This document shows positions 1 to 7,951 of a stretch of 38,250 bases of DNA, piece after piece. Position 1 is the first letter of the stretch, and every line of letters starts with the position of its first letter. The stretch is from an uncultured Collinsella sp. (GTDB lineage Bacteria > Actinomycetota > Coriobacteriia > Coriobacteriales > Coriobacteriaceae), in the NCBI GenBank assembly GCA_958438955.1, contig CAUBTS010000009.1, positions 1 to 38,250 of the forward strand. The letters run 5' to 3'. The notes beneath the pieces are model-generated. The model searched no databases. It was not told the DNA's origin and saw only the letters and a program-made list of their open reading frames with translations. Both the position numbers and the translations under genes were made by a program.

Positions 1-350
1 GCCCCTCGAGCAGGTCGAGCTCGCCCAGGATAAACGGGGCGGCGCAGATGGCGGCGACGTGCTTGGTTGCGGCGAACTCGCAGACCACGTCGCAGACGCG
101 CTGATCTGCGCGCAGGTTGGTGGCACCGGGCAGGCCGCCGGGCAGCACGACGCAGTCGTACTCGTCAAAGTTGATCTCATCAAAGAGCGCATCGCAGGTC
201 ACGGGGATCTGCAGCGAGCTTACGACCTCGCGCGTGGGCATGATCGAGACGAGCGTGGCACGCACGCCGCCGCGACGCATGACATCGACCATGGTCAAGC
301 ATTCAATAGTTTCAAAGCCATCGGCGGCGAGAACGGCAACGCTGGGCATG
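1..350 (-). CDS. DJ-1/PfpI-family protein, 3' end outside the window
   Basis: Reading the minus strand from 350 gives a DJ-1/ThiJ/PfpI-type Rossmann-like domain. It starts MPSVAVLAADGFETIE, which carries the conserved early Glu of the family. It continues through YDCVVLPGGLPGA to the nucleophile-elbow Cys in AAICAAPFILGELDLL near residue 108. DJ-1 relatives act as deglycase or chaperone-like stress proteins, or as amidotransferase-like hydrolases; the exact activity cannot be told from sequence. I chose the ATG at 350 because AAAGGA lies about 6 bases upstream of it. The in-frame ATG at 364 has no such site. About 116 codons are visible and the C-terminus runs off the window edge. It lies downstream of the RNA methyltransferase gene on the same strand, 104 bases away. 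Confidence 0.85.
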
Positions 351-454
351 AGGGTTCCTTTCATAGGCGGCATACAATTAGCCGTCTTATACCCCGAAGA
401 CCTCCGCTTGCCACGCTCGATTTCCCAATGATTTTCTGAGCAATGATTAAGCGG

Positions 455-1768
455 CTAGTTGCGCCTAAGGTGGACGACGGTCTCGCAGTGGAAGGTTTGT
501 GGGAACAGGTCGACTGGCGTGATCTTTACGGGGGAGAAGGTGCCTTCTTCGACAAAGCGTTTGAGATCGCGCGCCAGGGTGGCCGGGTCGCAGCTCACGT
601 AGGCGACATCGCGGGCACTCGTGCTGGCGATAAGGCCGATCGCCTCGGGGGCGAGGCCTGCGCGCGGCGGGTCGACCACCAAGATGTCGGCATCCTGGTC
701 GGGGAACTCGCGCACCGCGTCTCCGCCAATGACGTCGACGTTATCAAGCTTGTTGATTTCCAGGTTACGGCGTAGATCGCGCACGGCGGGGCCGTAGGCC
801 TCGACGGCAGCGACAAAGTCGCAGCGGCGGGCGAGCGGCAGGGTAAAGGTGCCGGCACCGCAGTACAGGTCCACGGCAAGCTCGTCTTCCTGCGGGTCGA
901 GCGCTTCCATGACAAGATCGATCAAAATCTCGGCACCCTTGGTGTTGACCTGGAAAAAAGACGGGGCAGACAAGCGCATCTGATCCTCGGCGATATTCTC
1001 GGTCCATGAGCCCTCTCCGGCGAGCATTTCGACCTTGGAGACACGGCGGGCCTTCTTTTCGCCCTTGCTCATCACGCGTACGATGCTCGTAGGATGAGCG
1101 GCGTCCGCCAGCACGCGGGAGACCTGCGAGCGCGGAAAAGAGCCTGTGGGCGTCCAGAGTGCGACCTCGAGTGCCTTGGTGCGGCGCGATGCGCGAATGC
1201 CCACGCGTTCGAGCCCCAAGTCATGGCTGCCGCTTAGATAGTTGAGTGCGCCGACGACCGATTTGAGTGCCTTGGGAAAACGCTTATCGAACAGCGGGCA
1301 CGCATCGACGGTCACGATTTTGCTGGAGTCGACACCGTGCATGCCAAGGCGCACGCGACCGTTGACGACGGTCGGTTCGAGCTCGATTTTATTGCGGTAG
1401 CCCCAGTCGTCCTTGGTGTGGCAGATGGGCTGTACCAACTCATCCGCCAGCTCAGGAGCGAACTTGCCGATGCGCTCGAGCGTGGAGCGCAGGTTTTGCT
1501 CCTTGGCGGCGAGCTGTGCCGTGCGTGAGAGATTGCCCCACGAGCAGCCGCCGCAGATGCCCACGAAGGGGCAGGGAGGCTGAATGCGATTGGGGCTTGG
1601 CTCCAGAATCTCGGTGGTGCGGGCGCGCATGAATGACTTGCCGTCCTGTACGACCTCGGCCTCGACGGTGTCGCCTGCCACGGCACCCTGCACAAAGACG
1701 GCCTTGCCGTTGTCGGCGTGCGCCAGCCCGTCGGCGCCGTAGGTCATCGATTCTATAGTGAGCTTCAT
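455..1768 (-). CDS. Class I SAM-dependent RNA (uracil-5-)-methyltransferase, TrmA/RumA/RlmD family
   Basis: The protein has 437 residues and the complete family layout. It has an N-terminal TRAM-like RNA-binding domain (roughly 1-60). Cysteines at about 66, 72 and 75 (CPFVGICGGC), plus a later Cys in VDACPLF, match the 4Fe-4S cluster of RlmD-type enzymes. The SAM loop is DLYCGAGTFTLPLA, followed by the VVDPPRAG motif and the catalytic nucleophile Cys near residue 393 in YVSCDPATLARDL. Members methylate C5 of uridine in 23S rRNA (U1939 or U747) or tRNA (U54); which target applies here cannot be decided. I chose the ATG at 1768 because the protein then begins MKLTIESMTYG at the TRAM domain and AGGAA lies just upstream. 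The ATG at 1804 has no visible ribosome site. Confidence 0.93.
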   Translation of the reverse strand: MKLTIESMTYGADGLAHADNGKAVFVQGAVAGDTVEAEVVQDGKSFMRARTTEILEPSPNRIQPPCPFVGICGGCSWGNLSRTAQLAAKEQNLRSTLERIGKFAPELADELVQPICHTKDDWGYRNKIELEPTVVNGRVRLGMHGVDSSKIVTVDACPLFDKRFPKALKSVVGALNYLSGSHDLGLERVGIRASRRTKALEVALWTPTGSFPRSQVSRVLADAAHPTSIVRVMSKGEKKARRVSKVEMLAGEGSWTENIAEDQMRLSAPSFFQVNTKGAEILIDLVMEALDPQEDELAVDLYCGAGTFTLPLARRCDFVAAVEAYGPAVRDLRRNLEINKLDNVDVIGGDAVREFPDQDADILVVDPPRAGLAPEAIGLIASTSARDVAYVSCDPATLARDLKRFVEEGTFSPVKITPVDLFPQTFHCETVVHLRRN

Positions 1769-1816
1769 ATTCCTGCCTGTCATTCGCGTTGTTGTTCGCA
1801 CCATGGTAGCAGGGAA

Positions 1817-1858
1817 AAGCGCCCCGCATCCGAGGCTTACCTCAAATGCGGGGCGCTT
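1817..1858 (-). terminator. Strong hairpin terminator after ppk1, possibly bidirectional
   Basis: Two 13-base arms (AAGCGCCCCGCAT at 1817-1829 and its exact complement at 1846-1858) flank a loop that has its own GAGG/CCTC stem. On the minus strand the stem ends in TTTT, as expected for the end of ppk1. It lies in the 113-base gap between ppk1 and the methyltransferase gene. Confidence 0.8.
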
Positions 1859-1881
1859 CTACAAACTGCTTCTACAAACGA

Positions 1882-4461
1882 CTATTTCGTCTTGCCGGTA
1901 ATGAGCGTCTTAAGACCCAGGCCGATCAGACCCAGGCCCATGCGCACGCGGCCGGGGCGATGGCGCTCGATGGCCTTGGTCTTGCCAGCGGGCTTATCGC
2001 GACGGGCGCTCGTCTCGGGTGCGGGCTTGGTGACCTGCGGATCGGGCTGAGGTGCAGGTGCAGGCTCGGGCTCAATGACGGTCGCCTGGACCTCTTGGAC
2101 CTTGGGTGTGGCCGGCTGCGGCTCAGGAGCAGGGGCGGGCTTTGCCTCGGCGGCGGGCTCCGGAGTCGCAGTAGCGGGCTCGGGCGCTTTCTCCACGGCG
2201 GGCTCTGCGGCAGCCTCGGGCTCATTCACCGGGGGAGCTGCAACCGCTTCCGGTTTGGCAGCTGCCCCGTGTTCAACATCGGCCTGAATGGCCTCCTCGG
2301 CCACACGTTCCTTCTCCTGTGCGCGCTGCTGCGCGGCGGCCTCGGCGTTGCGATAGGCACGCTCCAGCAGGGCTTCCTGCGAGTTGAAGGGTTTCTCACC
2401 CTCTGCACGCTCCACGGGGACCCAGGTGCCGTCGCTCGTGAGGCTGCGGGCCTTCACGTTGTCGCGCAGCTGCATGCCCATGTACTCGTGCACCAGGGCG
2501 CGGCAGGTGGGGTCGAGCACGGGGAAGGCAATCTCCACGCGGTGCTCGGTGTTGCGCGTCATCATGTCTGCCGAGCTCAGGTAAATCATGTCCGAGTCCA
2601 CGCCGAAAGCATAGACGCGCGCGTGCTCCAAAAAGCGTCCGACGATGGAGCGGACATGCACGTTCTCGGTCTTGCCCGGAACACCGGGCTTGAGGCACGA
2701 GATGCCTCGGATGATCATGTCTACGCGCACGCCGGCACACGATGCCTCGGCGATCTTGTCGATAACCTCGCGGTCGGTCAGCGAGTTGAGCTTAAAGAAC
2801 ACGCGGGCGGGCTCGCCGGCAAGGGCGCGCTGGATCTCGCGGTCAAGCCCGCGCATGATGAGCGGTTTCAGTCCGACGGGCGCCACACCCAGGAAGCGGT
2901 AGTCGCCGCGCAGGTTGCCCAGCGACAGGTTGCGGAAGAACAGGTTGGCGTCCTCGCCGATGCCGGGATGGGCTGTCATGAGCATAAAGTCGCTGTAGAG
3001 TTTGGCCGTCTTCTCGTTAAAGTTGCCGGTGCCCAAAAGCGTGAGGCGCGTTAGCGCCATGCCCTCGCGATAGGTGAGCTGGCAGATCTTTGAGTGGCAT
3101 TTAAAGCCCTCGGAACCATAGATGACGGTGCAGCCGGCCTCTTCCAGGCGCTCGGCCCACTCGATGTTGTTCTGCTCGTCAAAGCGGGCACGAAGTTCCA
3201 TGAGCACCGTGACCTCTTTGCCGTTCTCGGCAGCATCGATCAGCGACTCGCACAGGCGGCTCTGCTTGGCCACGCGGTAGAGCGTGATGCGCAGCGAGAT
3301 GCACTCGGGGTCGTAGGCGGCCTCGTGCACCAGATCCAGGAAGGGGTTCATGGCCTCGTAGGGATAAAAGAGCAGCTTGTCGTGCTGCAGCACCTGCTCG
3401 CGGATGGAGCGGGTCATGTCGATGGTGGGATTGGGCTGCGGCCTAAACGGCGTAAAGAGCAGCTCGTTGCGCAGGTGCTCGGGAATCTTGCCCTCAATGC
3501 CAAAGACGTAGCCCAGGTCGAGCGGGATATCGCAGGTAAAGACAGAGCGGCGCGAAAGCTCGAGCGCCTTGCGGATGGTCTTGAGCGTTGCCTTCTCGAG
3601 CGACCCCGAGACCGCGAGCACTACCGGCTGCAGACGCAGGCGCTTCTTGAGGATGCGCTTCATGTGCTGGCGGTAGTCCTCTTCCTCTTCGACGCCCTCG
3701 CCGTCCGGATCGATGTCGGCGTTGCGGGTGACGCGGATCAGCGCACGATCCAGCGGCTTATAGGAGCCAAAGCAGCTGTCCAGGCAGGCGAGGATGACGT
3801 CCTCGAGCAAGATGTAGGAGTAGGTGCCGGTGGGCGAGGGGATCTCGACCACGCGGTTCATCGAGGTGGGAATCTCGATAAGGCCCAGCAGGCTCTCCTC
3901 GTCGGTGGCGCCGTCCAGACCACAGGCCAGATAGAGCGCGCCATTGCGTAGGTTGGGGAAGGGGTGGCGAGGATCGATGACCAGCGGCGAGATGACCGGC
4001 GACACGTAGGCCTGGAAGTAGCGGGTTACAAAGGTGCGCTCCTCGGGCGTAAGCGAATCGATGCGGGCGCGGTGAACGCCCAAGGTGTCGAGCTTGCCCT
4101 CGATGCTCTTAAAGATGGACTCCCAACGGGTAAGGAGCCCGGGCATTTCGGCCATGACAGCATCGACCTGTTCGGAGGCGGTCATATTGCTCTTGTTGTC
4201 GACAGGTTGCTTTTTGAGCTCTGCCAGATCGGACAGGCCGCCCACGCGCACCATGAGAAACTCGTCGAGGTTAGACTCGAAAATCGACACGAACTTTAGA
4301 CGCTCGAACAGCGGAACGGTCTCATCGAAGGCTTCGTCAAGCACACGGTTGTCAAAGCGTAGCCAGCTGAGCTCTCGGTTCTGCGTGTACGAGAAGTCGC
4401 GAGGCGGTTTGCGCAGCTTTGCGGCGGCTTGCTTTTTTTCGATTTTGCTCGGCATATGCAT
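1882..4461 (-). CDS. ppk1: Polyphosphate kinase 1 with Pro/Ala/Glu-rich C-terminal extension
   Basis: This is an 859-residue PPK1, which reversibly polymerises the gamma phosphate of ATP into polyphosphate. The N-terminal domain begins with the typical RELSWLRFDNRVLDEA. The autophosphorylated His (E. coli His435) is His456 in KCHSKICQ, and the second key His (E. coli His592) is His613 in FLEHARVYAF. The GTGNFNEKTAKLYSDF motif is intact, but the residue matching E. coli His454 is Leu475. The usual PPK1 core ends near residue 710. About 145 more residues follow: a charged helix-like stretch, a long Pro/Ala/Glu-rich linker, and a basic glycine/leucine end (RVRMGLGLIGLGLKTL) that could be an amphipathic membrane-binding segment. 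A second in-frame ATG lies at 4455, so the start may be two codons shorter. Confidence 0.95.
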   Translation of the reverse strand: MHMPSKIEKKQAAAKLRKPPRDFSYTQNRELSWLRFDNRVLDEAFDETVPLFERLKFVSIFESNLDEFLMVRVGGLSDLAELKKQPVDNKSNMTASEQVDAVMAEMPGLLTRWESIFKSIEGKLDTLGVHRARIDSLTPEERTFVTRYFQAYVSPVISPLVIDPRHPFPNLRNGALYLACGLDGATDEESLLGLIEIPTSMNRVVEIPSPTGTYSYILLEDVILACLDSCFGSYKPLDRALIRVTRNADIDPDGEGVEEEEDYRQHMKRILKKRLRLQPVVLAVSGSLEKATLKTIRKALELSRRSVFTCDIPLDLGYVFGIEGKIPEHLRNELLFTPFRPQPNPTIDMTRSIREQVLQHDKLLFYPYEAMNPFLDLVHEAAYDPECISLRITLYRVAKQSRLCESLIDAAENGKEVTVLMELRARFDEQNNIEWAERLEEAGCTVIYGSEGFKCHSKICQLTYREGMALTRLTLLGTGNFNEKTAKLYSDFMLMTAHPGIGEDANLFFRNLSLGNLRGDYRFLGVAPVGLKPLIMRGLDREIQRALAGEPARVFFKLNSLTDREVIDKIAEASCAGVRVDMIIRGISCLKPGVPGKTENVHVRSIVGRFLEHARVYAFGVDSDMIYLSSADMMTRNTEHRVEIAFPVLDPTCRALVHEYMGMQLRDNVKARSLTSDGTWVPVERAEGEKPFNSQEALLERAYRNAEAAAQQRAQEKERVAEEAIQADVEHGAAAKPEAVAAPPVNEPEAAAEPAVEKAPEPATATPEPAAEAKPAPAPEPQPATPKVQEVQATVIEPEPAPAPQPDPQVTKPAPETSARRDKPAGKTKAIERHRPGRVRMGLGLIGLGLKTLITGKTK

Positions 4462-4490
4462 CTGTCCGTTCAGTCCCCGCAGGGGACGGT

Positions 4491-4518
4491 AGCCTAACCC
4501 TATTCACTATTGTCTCAA
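4491..4518 (-). promoter_or_regulatory. Candidate ppk1 promoter
   Basis: On the minus strand TTGAGA (4518-4513) is followed after 16 bases by TAGGCT (4496-4491), about 30 bases before the ppk1 start. The -35 is good and the -10 is weak. No other sigma-70-like pair was seen closer to the gene. Confidence 0.4.
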
Positions 4519-4560
4519 TTTAGTCGACTTGTGGCACGGACGTATTGTGCGAACGGTATC

Positions 4561-4577
4561 TTTACCTACTTCTTACG
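4561..4577 (+). promoter_or_regulatory. Weak Pho-box-like direct repeat between ppk1 and arcA
   Basis: TTTACC at 4561 and the TTACG of TCTTACG at 4573 repeat with an 11-bp period, the spacing used by PhoB/PhoP-type regulators. The gene most likely to respond to phosphate here is ppk1, but the repeat points the other way. Similar short TTTAC pairs occur by chance in AT-rich spacers, so this is only a tentative site. Confidence 0.2.
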
Positions 4578-4650
4578 CTGACAAGTCATAGGACTGACGC
4601 CCTGATCGTCTGCAAGCGGTCTATATCCTCACTCAACTGGTACGTAAGTG

Positions 4651-4690
4651 TGAATAAGAATGATGGATAGCTGAATATCATTGAATGCAG
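4651..4690 (+). promoter_or_regulatory. Candidate tandem ARG boxes (ArgR/AhrC) upstream of arcA copy 1
   Basis: TGAAT half-sites start at 4651 and 4672, exactly 21 bp apart, with a third at 4682. Two 18-bp ARG boxes separated by 3 bp, as bound by hexameric ArgR/AhrC, would give this 21-bp period. The second halves of the boxes (ATTCA) are poorly conserved. The same pair with the same spacing occurs upstream of the other arcA at 7741/7762. Confidence 0.4.
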
Positions 4691-4862
4691 GCGGAAACGT
4701 AAACAAACATCATTTATATACATAAAACCGATTTAGCTATGCAATTCTGAATCAAAAGTTTAGAGATGCAATTGCAAATAGTTTTTAGGAAAAAAGAGCG
4801 TTTACCTTAGAAAAGTTACTTTAGAACGCCGAAGTACATTATGGGGGAATCTCATGCGATAT

Positions 4863-4929
4863 ACCGTTCATCGCACTTTGTTGACCGTTCGGGGGCGAGG
4901 TGGAATTGCGGGTGGAATTTGGATATAAC
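4863..4929 (+). promoter_or_regulatory. arcA copy 1 promoter with CCGTTC tandem operator
   Basis: ACCGTTC occurs at 4863 and again at 4884, 21 bp (two helical turns) apart. The second site continues as GGGGGCGAGGTGGAA. A -10 TATAAC lies at 4924-4929, and the position expected for the -35 (about 4901, TGGAAT) is poor. This suggests an activator-dependent promoter. All spacings match the promoter of arcA copy 2 exactly: 21 bp between repeats and 39 bp from the second CCGTTC to the -10. Confidence 0.6.
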
Positions 4930-4945
4930 TAGAGCTGTCAGCAAG

Positions 4946-4994
4946 CAGCGTCCGCTATGGAAGGGCGCTGAGAGATTCGGCCGAAAGGCCCGAA
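4946..4994 (+). other. arcA copy 1 leader with two hairpins
   Basis: The leader after the -10 starts with GTCAGCAA (4937). It then has an imperfect stem, CAGCG (4946) with CGCTG (4966), and a second stem, TTCGGCC (4976) with GGCCCGAA (4987) around a GAAA loop. The ribosome site GGTAGGAGG follows at 5000-5008. Copy 2 has equivalent stems built from different bases, so the structure may be what is kept. Confidence 0.45.
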
Positions 4995-6253
4995 AGAAAG
5001 GTAGGAGGCCATGACGAAAGGTCTGCACGTGCCTTCCGAGATCGGCAAGCTCAGGAAGGTCTGCCTGCACCGTCCCGGCGACGAGCTCCTCAACCTGCCG
5101 CCCGACGAGCTCGAGCGACTCCTGTTCGACGACGTCCCGTTCCTGGAGGTCGCGCAGCAGGAGCACGACACCTTCGCCCAGATCCTGAGGGACCAGGGCG
5201 TGGAGGTCCTCTATCTCGAGAACCTCGTCGCCGAGGTGTTCGACCAGGTCCCCGGCGCCCGCGCCGAGTTCACCGACCAGTACATCGCCGAGGCCGGCAT
5301 CCGCGGCCAGCACATGCCGCAGATCGTCCGCGAGAAGCTGGACTCCATCGAGGACAACCTCGAGTTCGTCAAGAAGACCATGGCCGGCATGACCAAGTCC
5401 GAGATCGACATGCCCCTCACGGCGTCCACGACCCTCGACTCCCTGGTCAACTCCGAGTCCGAGTCCGACCTGATCATCGACCCGATGCCCAACCTCTACT
5501 TCACCCGCGACCCGTTCGCGGTCATCGGCGAGGGCGTCAACCTCAACCGCATGTACTCGGTCACCCGCAACCGCGAGACCCTGTACGGCAAGTACATCTT
5601 CAAGTACCACCCCGACTACAAGGACGTCTCGCTGTACTTCCGCCGCGACTGCCAGTTCCACACCGAGGGCGGCGACGTGCTGAACATCAACGAGAAGACC
5701 CTCGCCGTCGGCATCTCCCAGCGCACCCAGGCCGCCGCGATCGACGTCATGGCCCAGAACATCTTCTGGAACTCCGACTCCAAGGTCGAGCGCATCCTGG
5801 CCTTCGACATCCCGGTCTCGCGCGCCTTCATGCACCTCGACACGGTCTTCACCCAGATCGACGTCGATAAGTTCACGATCCACCCCGCCATCATGGGCAC
5901 CCTGCGCGTCTACGAGCTGACCGCCGGCAAGAACCCGGGCGACGTGAACATCCGCCTGATCGAGGACACCCTCGAGCACGTCCTGGAGGACGCCACCGGC
6001 GTCGACCAGGTCAAGCTGATCCCCTGCGGCGGCGGCGACCCGATCGCGGCCTCCCGCGAGCAGTGGAACGACGGCTCCAACACCCTGTGCGTCGAGCCCG
6101 GCAAGATCTGCGTCTACGCCCGCAACACCGTCACCAACGACGTGCTGTACAAGGAGGGCCTGGACCTTCTCGTCGTGCCCTCCGCCGAGCTCTCCCGCGG
6201 CCGCGGCGGCCCGCGCTGCATGAGCATGCCCTTCTGGCGCGAGGACCTCTAAG
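4987..6253 (+). repeat. Perfect 1,267-bp direct repeat, copy 1 (contains arcA)
   Basis: The sequence from 4987 (24 bases before the arcA ATG, including the ribosome site) to 6253 (one base after the stop) matches 8076-9342. No difference was found on reading, and all overlapping reading frames translate identically in the two copies. Outside these limits the match stops at once (A versus G on the left, G versus T on the right). No insertion-sequence ends or target duplications were seen at the borders. Confidence 0.93.
5011..6252 (+). CDS. arcA: Arginine deiminase, copy 1
   Basis: The 413-residue enzyme hydrolyses L-arginine to L-citrulline and ammonia, the first step of the ADI pathway, in the cytoplasm. 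Family motifs are complete: LYFTRDPFAVIGEGVNLN, the catalytic His/Glu segment QFHTEGGDVLNI, and the nucleophile Cys403 in GRGGPRCMSMPFWRE at the C-terminus. Length is normal for bacterial ArcA. The start follows GTAGGAGG with good spacing. Codon use is extremely biased toward C- and G-ending codons, more so than in the neighbouring genes. This fits very high expression or a separate origin. The gene has its own promoter and a hairpin after it, so it may be expressed separately from the second copy. Confidence 0.97.
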   Translation: MTKGLHVPSEIGKLRKVCLHRPGDELLNLPPDELERLLFDDVPFLEVAQQEHDTFAQILRDQGVEVLYLENLVAEVFDQVPGARAEFTDQYIAEAGIRGQHMPQIVREKLDSIEDNLEFVKKTMAGMTKSEIDMPLTASTTLDSLVNSESESDLIIDPMPNLYFTRDPFAVIGEGVNLNRMYSVTRNRETLYGKYIFKYHPDYKDVSLYFRRDCQFHTEGGDVLNINEKTLAVGISQRTQAAAIDVMAQNIFWNSDSKVERILAFDIPVSRAFMHLDTVFTQIDVDKFTIHPAIMGTLRVYELTAGKNPGDVNIRLIEDTLEHVLEDATGVDQVKLIPCGGGDPIAASREQWNDGSNTLCVEPGKICVYARNTVTNDVLYKEGLDLLVVPSAELSRGRGGPRCMSMPFWREDL

Positions 6254-6312
6254 GTCTTCAAGGACTCGTACGGGCCATAATACATACATCTAGCTGCCAT
6301 TAGATGTCTCCC

Positions 6313-6346
6313 ATTGGGGCGGTGCGGGTTTTCGCACCGCCCCAAT
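6313..6346 (+). terminator. Hairpin after arcA copy 1
   Basis: Arms of 14 bases (ATTGGGGCGGTGCG and its exact complement) enclose a 6-base loop, GGTTTT. Only a short CTTGT follows rather than a T run. It could therefore act as a leaky terminator or an mRNA-stabilising stem before the aminotransferase gene. Confidence 0.65.
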
Positions 6347-6401
6347 CTTGTATGAGGAACGTCAACACGATTGGATGACTGCTTTTGTAAGGAGCTTGGC
6401 C

Positions 6402-7526
6402 ATGGACATCAAGACGATTGGCGTTGAGGAATGGCTCAACGTTTGGGAGAAGAGCGCCACGTGGGACATCGCCCAGTCGACGATCTCGTCGCTCACCATG
6501 GGCGAGCTGCGCGCGCTCGATGAACAGGACGGCGCCACGTTCTACGAGCGCCTGGACCGCGAGAAGATGAACTACGGCTGGATCGAGGGCTCGCCGGAGT
6601 TTAAGGCCGAGGTTGCCAAGCTGTATCGTCGGGAGGTCAATCCCGATCACATTCTGCAGACCAATGGCTGCACGGGCGCTAACCTCAACGCCATCATGGC
6701 TGTGGTCGAGCCCGGCGACCATGTTATCGCCGAGTGGCCCACCTACGCGCCGCTCTACGAGATTCCGCGCACGCTGGGCGCCGAGGTCGAGTATTGGGAG
6801 CTTCGCGAGGAACTCGGCTGGAAGCCCGATATCGAGGAACTCAAGCGCTTGGTGCGTCCCAACACCAAGCTCATCTGCATCAACAACGCATCTAACCCCA
6901 TCGGTACGGTGCTCGATGCCGATATGCTCGGCCAGATTGCCGAGATCGCCCGCTCGGTGGGCGCCTACGTGCTGTGCGACGAGGTATATCTGCCGCTCGA
7001 AAACACTGAGTCCTTTATGTCGATGGTCGACGTGTACGAGAGGGCCATTGTCACCAACTCGTTGTCGAAGACCTATTCGACACCTGCGGCCCGCGTGGGC
7101 TGGGTCCTGGCAGACGAAGAGATATCCAGCCGCATCCGCACCTATCGCGATTACACCATGATCTGCGGCGGTGTGTTCAACGACGCCCTGGCGACCTATG
7201 TGCTTGAGCACAAGGATAAGATTCTCGAGCGCAATCGCAAGATCGTGTTTGGCAACCGCGATATCGCGCAGGCTTGGATCGATACGCAGCATCGCGTTTC
7301 CTGGACGGCCCCGCAGGGCGTGTCCACCTCGTTTATCCAGCTGGATATTCCCGAGGATGACGAGGAGTTCTGCAGGCGCCTGCTGTCCGAGAGGGGAGTG
7401 CTGCTGGTCCCCGGTAGCCGTTTTGAGCTTCCCTGCGGCGCACGCCTGGGCTACTGCGCGAGCGAGGACGTTCTGCGCGAGGGCCTGAGGCTTTTGGGCG
7501 AGGCACTGGCGGAGTTCGATCGCTAG
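6402..7526 (+). CDS. arcT: PLP-dependent class I/II aminotransferase, ArcT-like
   Basis: A 374-residue fold-type I aminotransferase. Visible cofactor residues are Asn166 (NNASNPIG), Asp193 and Tyr196 (CDEVY), the Schiff-base Lys223 (SLSKTYSTPAARVGW) and Arg232. The substrate cannot be read from sequence. ADI clusters of lactic acid bacteria carry an aminotransferase gene called arcT, and the position between two arcA genes supports that analogy. An arginine- or ornithine-related substrate is an inference; relatives of this group also include capreomycidine synthase-like enzymes. The ATG at 6402 was chosen because AAGGAG lies about 8 bases upstream. An in-frame start at 6348 would begin inside the sequence just after the hairpin and has no ribosome site. 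Confidence 0.85.
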   Translation: MDIKTIGVEEWLNVWEKSATWDIAQSTISSLTMGELRALDEQDGATFYERLDREKMNYGWIEGSPEFKAEVAKLYRREVNPDHILQTNGCTGANLNAIMAVVEPGDHVIAEWPTYAPLYEIPRTLGAEVEYWELREELGWKPDIEELKRLVRPNTKLICINNASNPIGTVLDADMLGQIAEIARSVGAYVLCDEVYLPLENTESFMSMVDVYERAIVTNSLSKTYSTPAARVGWVLADEEISSRIRTYRDYTMICGGVFNDALATYVLEHKDKILERNRKIVFGNRDIAQAWIDTQHRVSWTAPQGVSTSFIQLDIPEDDEEFCRRLLSERGVLLVPGSRFELPCGARLGYCASEDVLREGLRLLGEALAEFDR

Positions 7527-7575
7527 GATTCCGATGGTCTTCGGGGGCCTTATCCAAATTAGCCGAAGATAATCG

Positions 7576-7615
7576 AAAACGGACCCGTTTCCCTAGGGGA
7601 AGCGGGTCCGTTTTT
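7576..7615 (+). terminator. Intrinsic terminator after the aminotransferase gene
   Basis: A 12-base stem, AAAACGGACCCG with CGGGTCCGTTTT, surrounds TTTCCCTAGGGGAAG. It ends in a run of five T at 7611-7615. This is a textbook rho-independent terminator, so the second arcA needs its own promoter. Confidence 0.9.
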
Positions 7616-7695
7616 CTATACCGAGAAGTCAAGTTGTTACAAATGGGGCCGTAAAGCGAGGCGGTATCCGCTGGGCCTTATACTGAGTTTCCGGT

Positions 7696-7722
7696 GAACG
7701 GTATCAAGCGTCTGGTAAACGG
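7696..7722 (-). promoter_or_regulatory. Reverse-oriented CCGTTC-type repeat pair
   Basis: GTGAACGGTATC (GAACGG at 7696) and GTAAACGGTAAT (AAACGG at 7717) are reverse complements of the CCGTTC element found at both arcA promoters. They are again 21 bp apart. They lie about 255 bp upstream of the promoter-proximal pair, and no gene reads leftward from here. A distal operator for DNA looping is possible. Confidence 0.45.
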
Positions 7723-7740
7723 TAATTTATTTATCAGAAA

Positions 7741-7780
7741 TGAATCGGACAAACTTTTTTCTGAATAAAAATGAAAATGG
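7741..7780 (+). promoter_or_regulatory. Candidate tandem ARG boxes upstream of arcA copy 2
   Basis: TGAAT half-sites start at 7741 and 7762, exactly 21 bp apart. They stand 211 bp before the first CCGTTC of this promoter, against 212 bp in copy 1. The other half of each box is degenerate. Confidence 0.4.
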
Positions 7781-7951
7781 TTGAGACGCGGTGTGAACCG
7801 CTAATTCTATTCATAGCTTTATTGGAAATATGCAATTTGAGGATGGTTTAACAAAGTTTAGTTCCATTTGATTTTAGGATTAAAACGCGTTTAAGCACGT
7901 AAATACGCTTTATTAAGATGAAGTGTGCCATGCGTGAAGTATATGTGTATG

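Noticed and set aside
59..439. Plus-strand frames opposite the DJ-1-type gene
   Set aside because: The minus strand encodes clear DJ-1 family motifs; these are mirror frames.
1846..3054. Plus-strand frame opposite ppk1
   Set aside because: Low-complexity mirror of the Pro/Ala/Glu-rich tail of ppk1; no family match.
4882..4929. TTGACC at 4882 as a -35 for arcA copy 1
   Set aside because: It is 36 bases from TATAAC, too far, and copy 2 has AAAACC at the same place. It overlaps the CCGTTC element instead.
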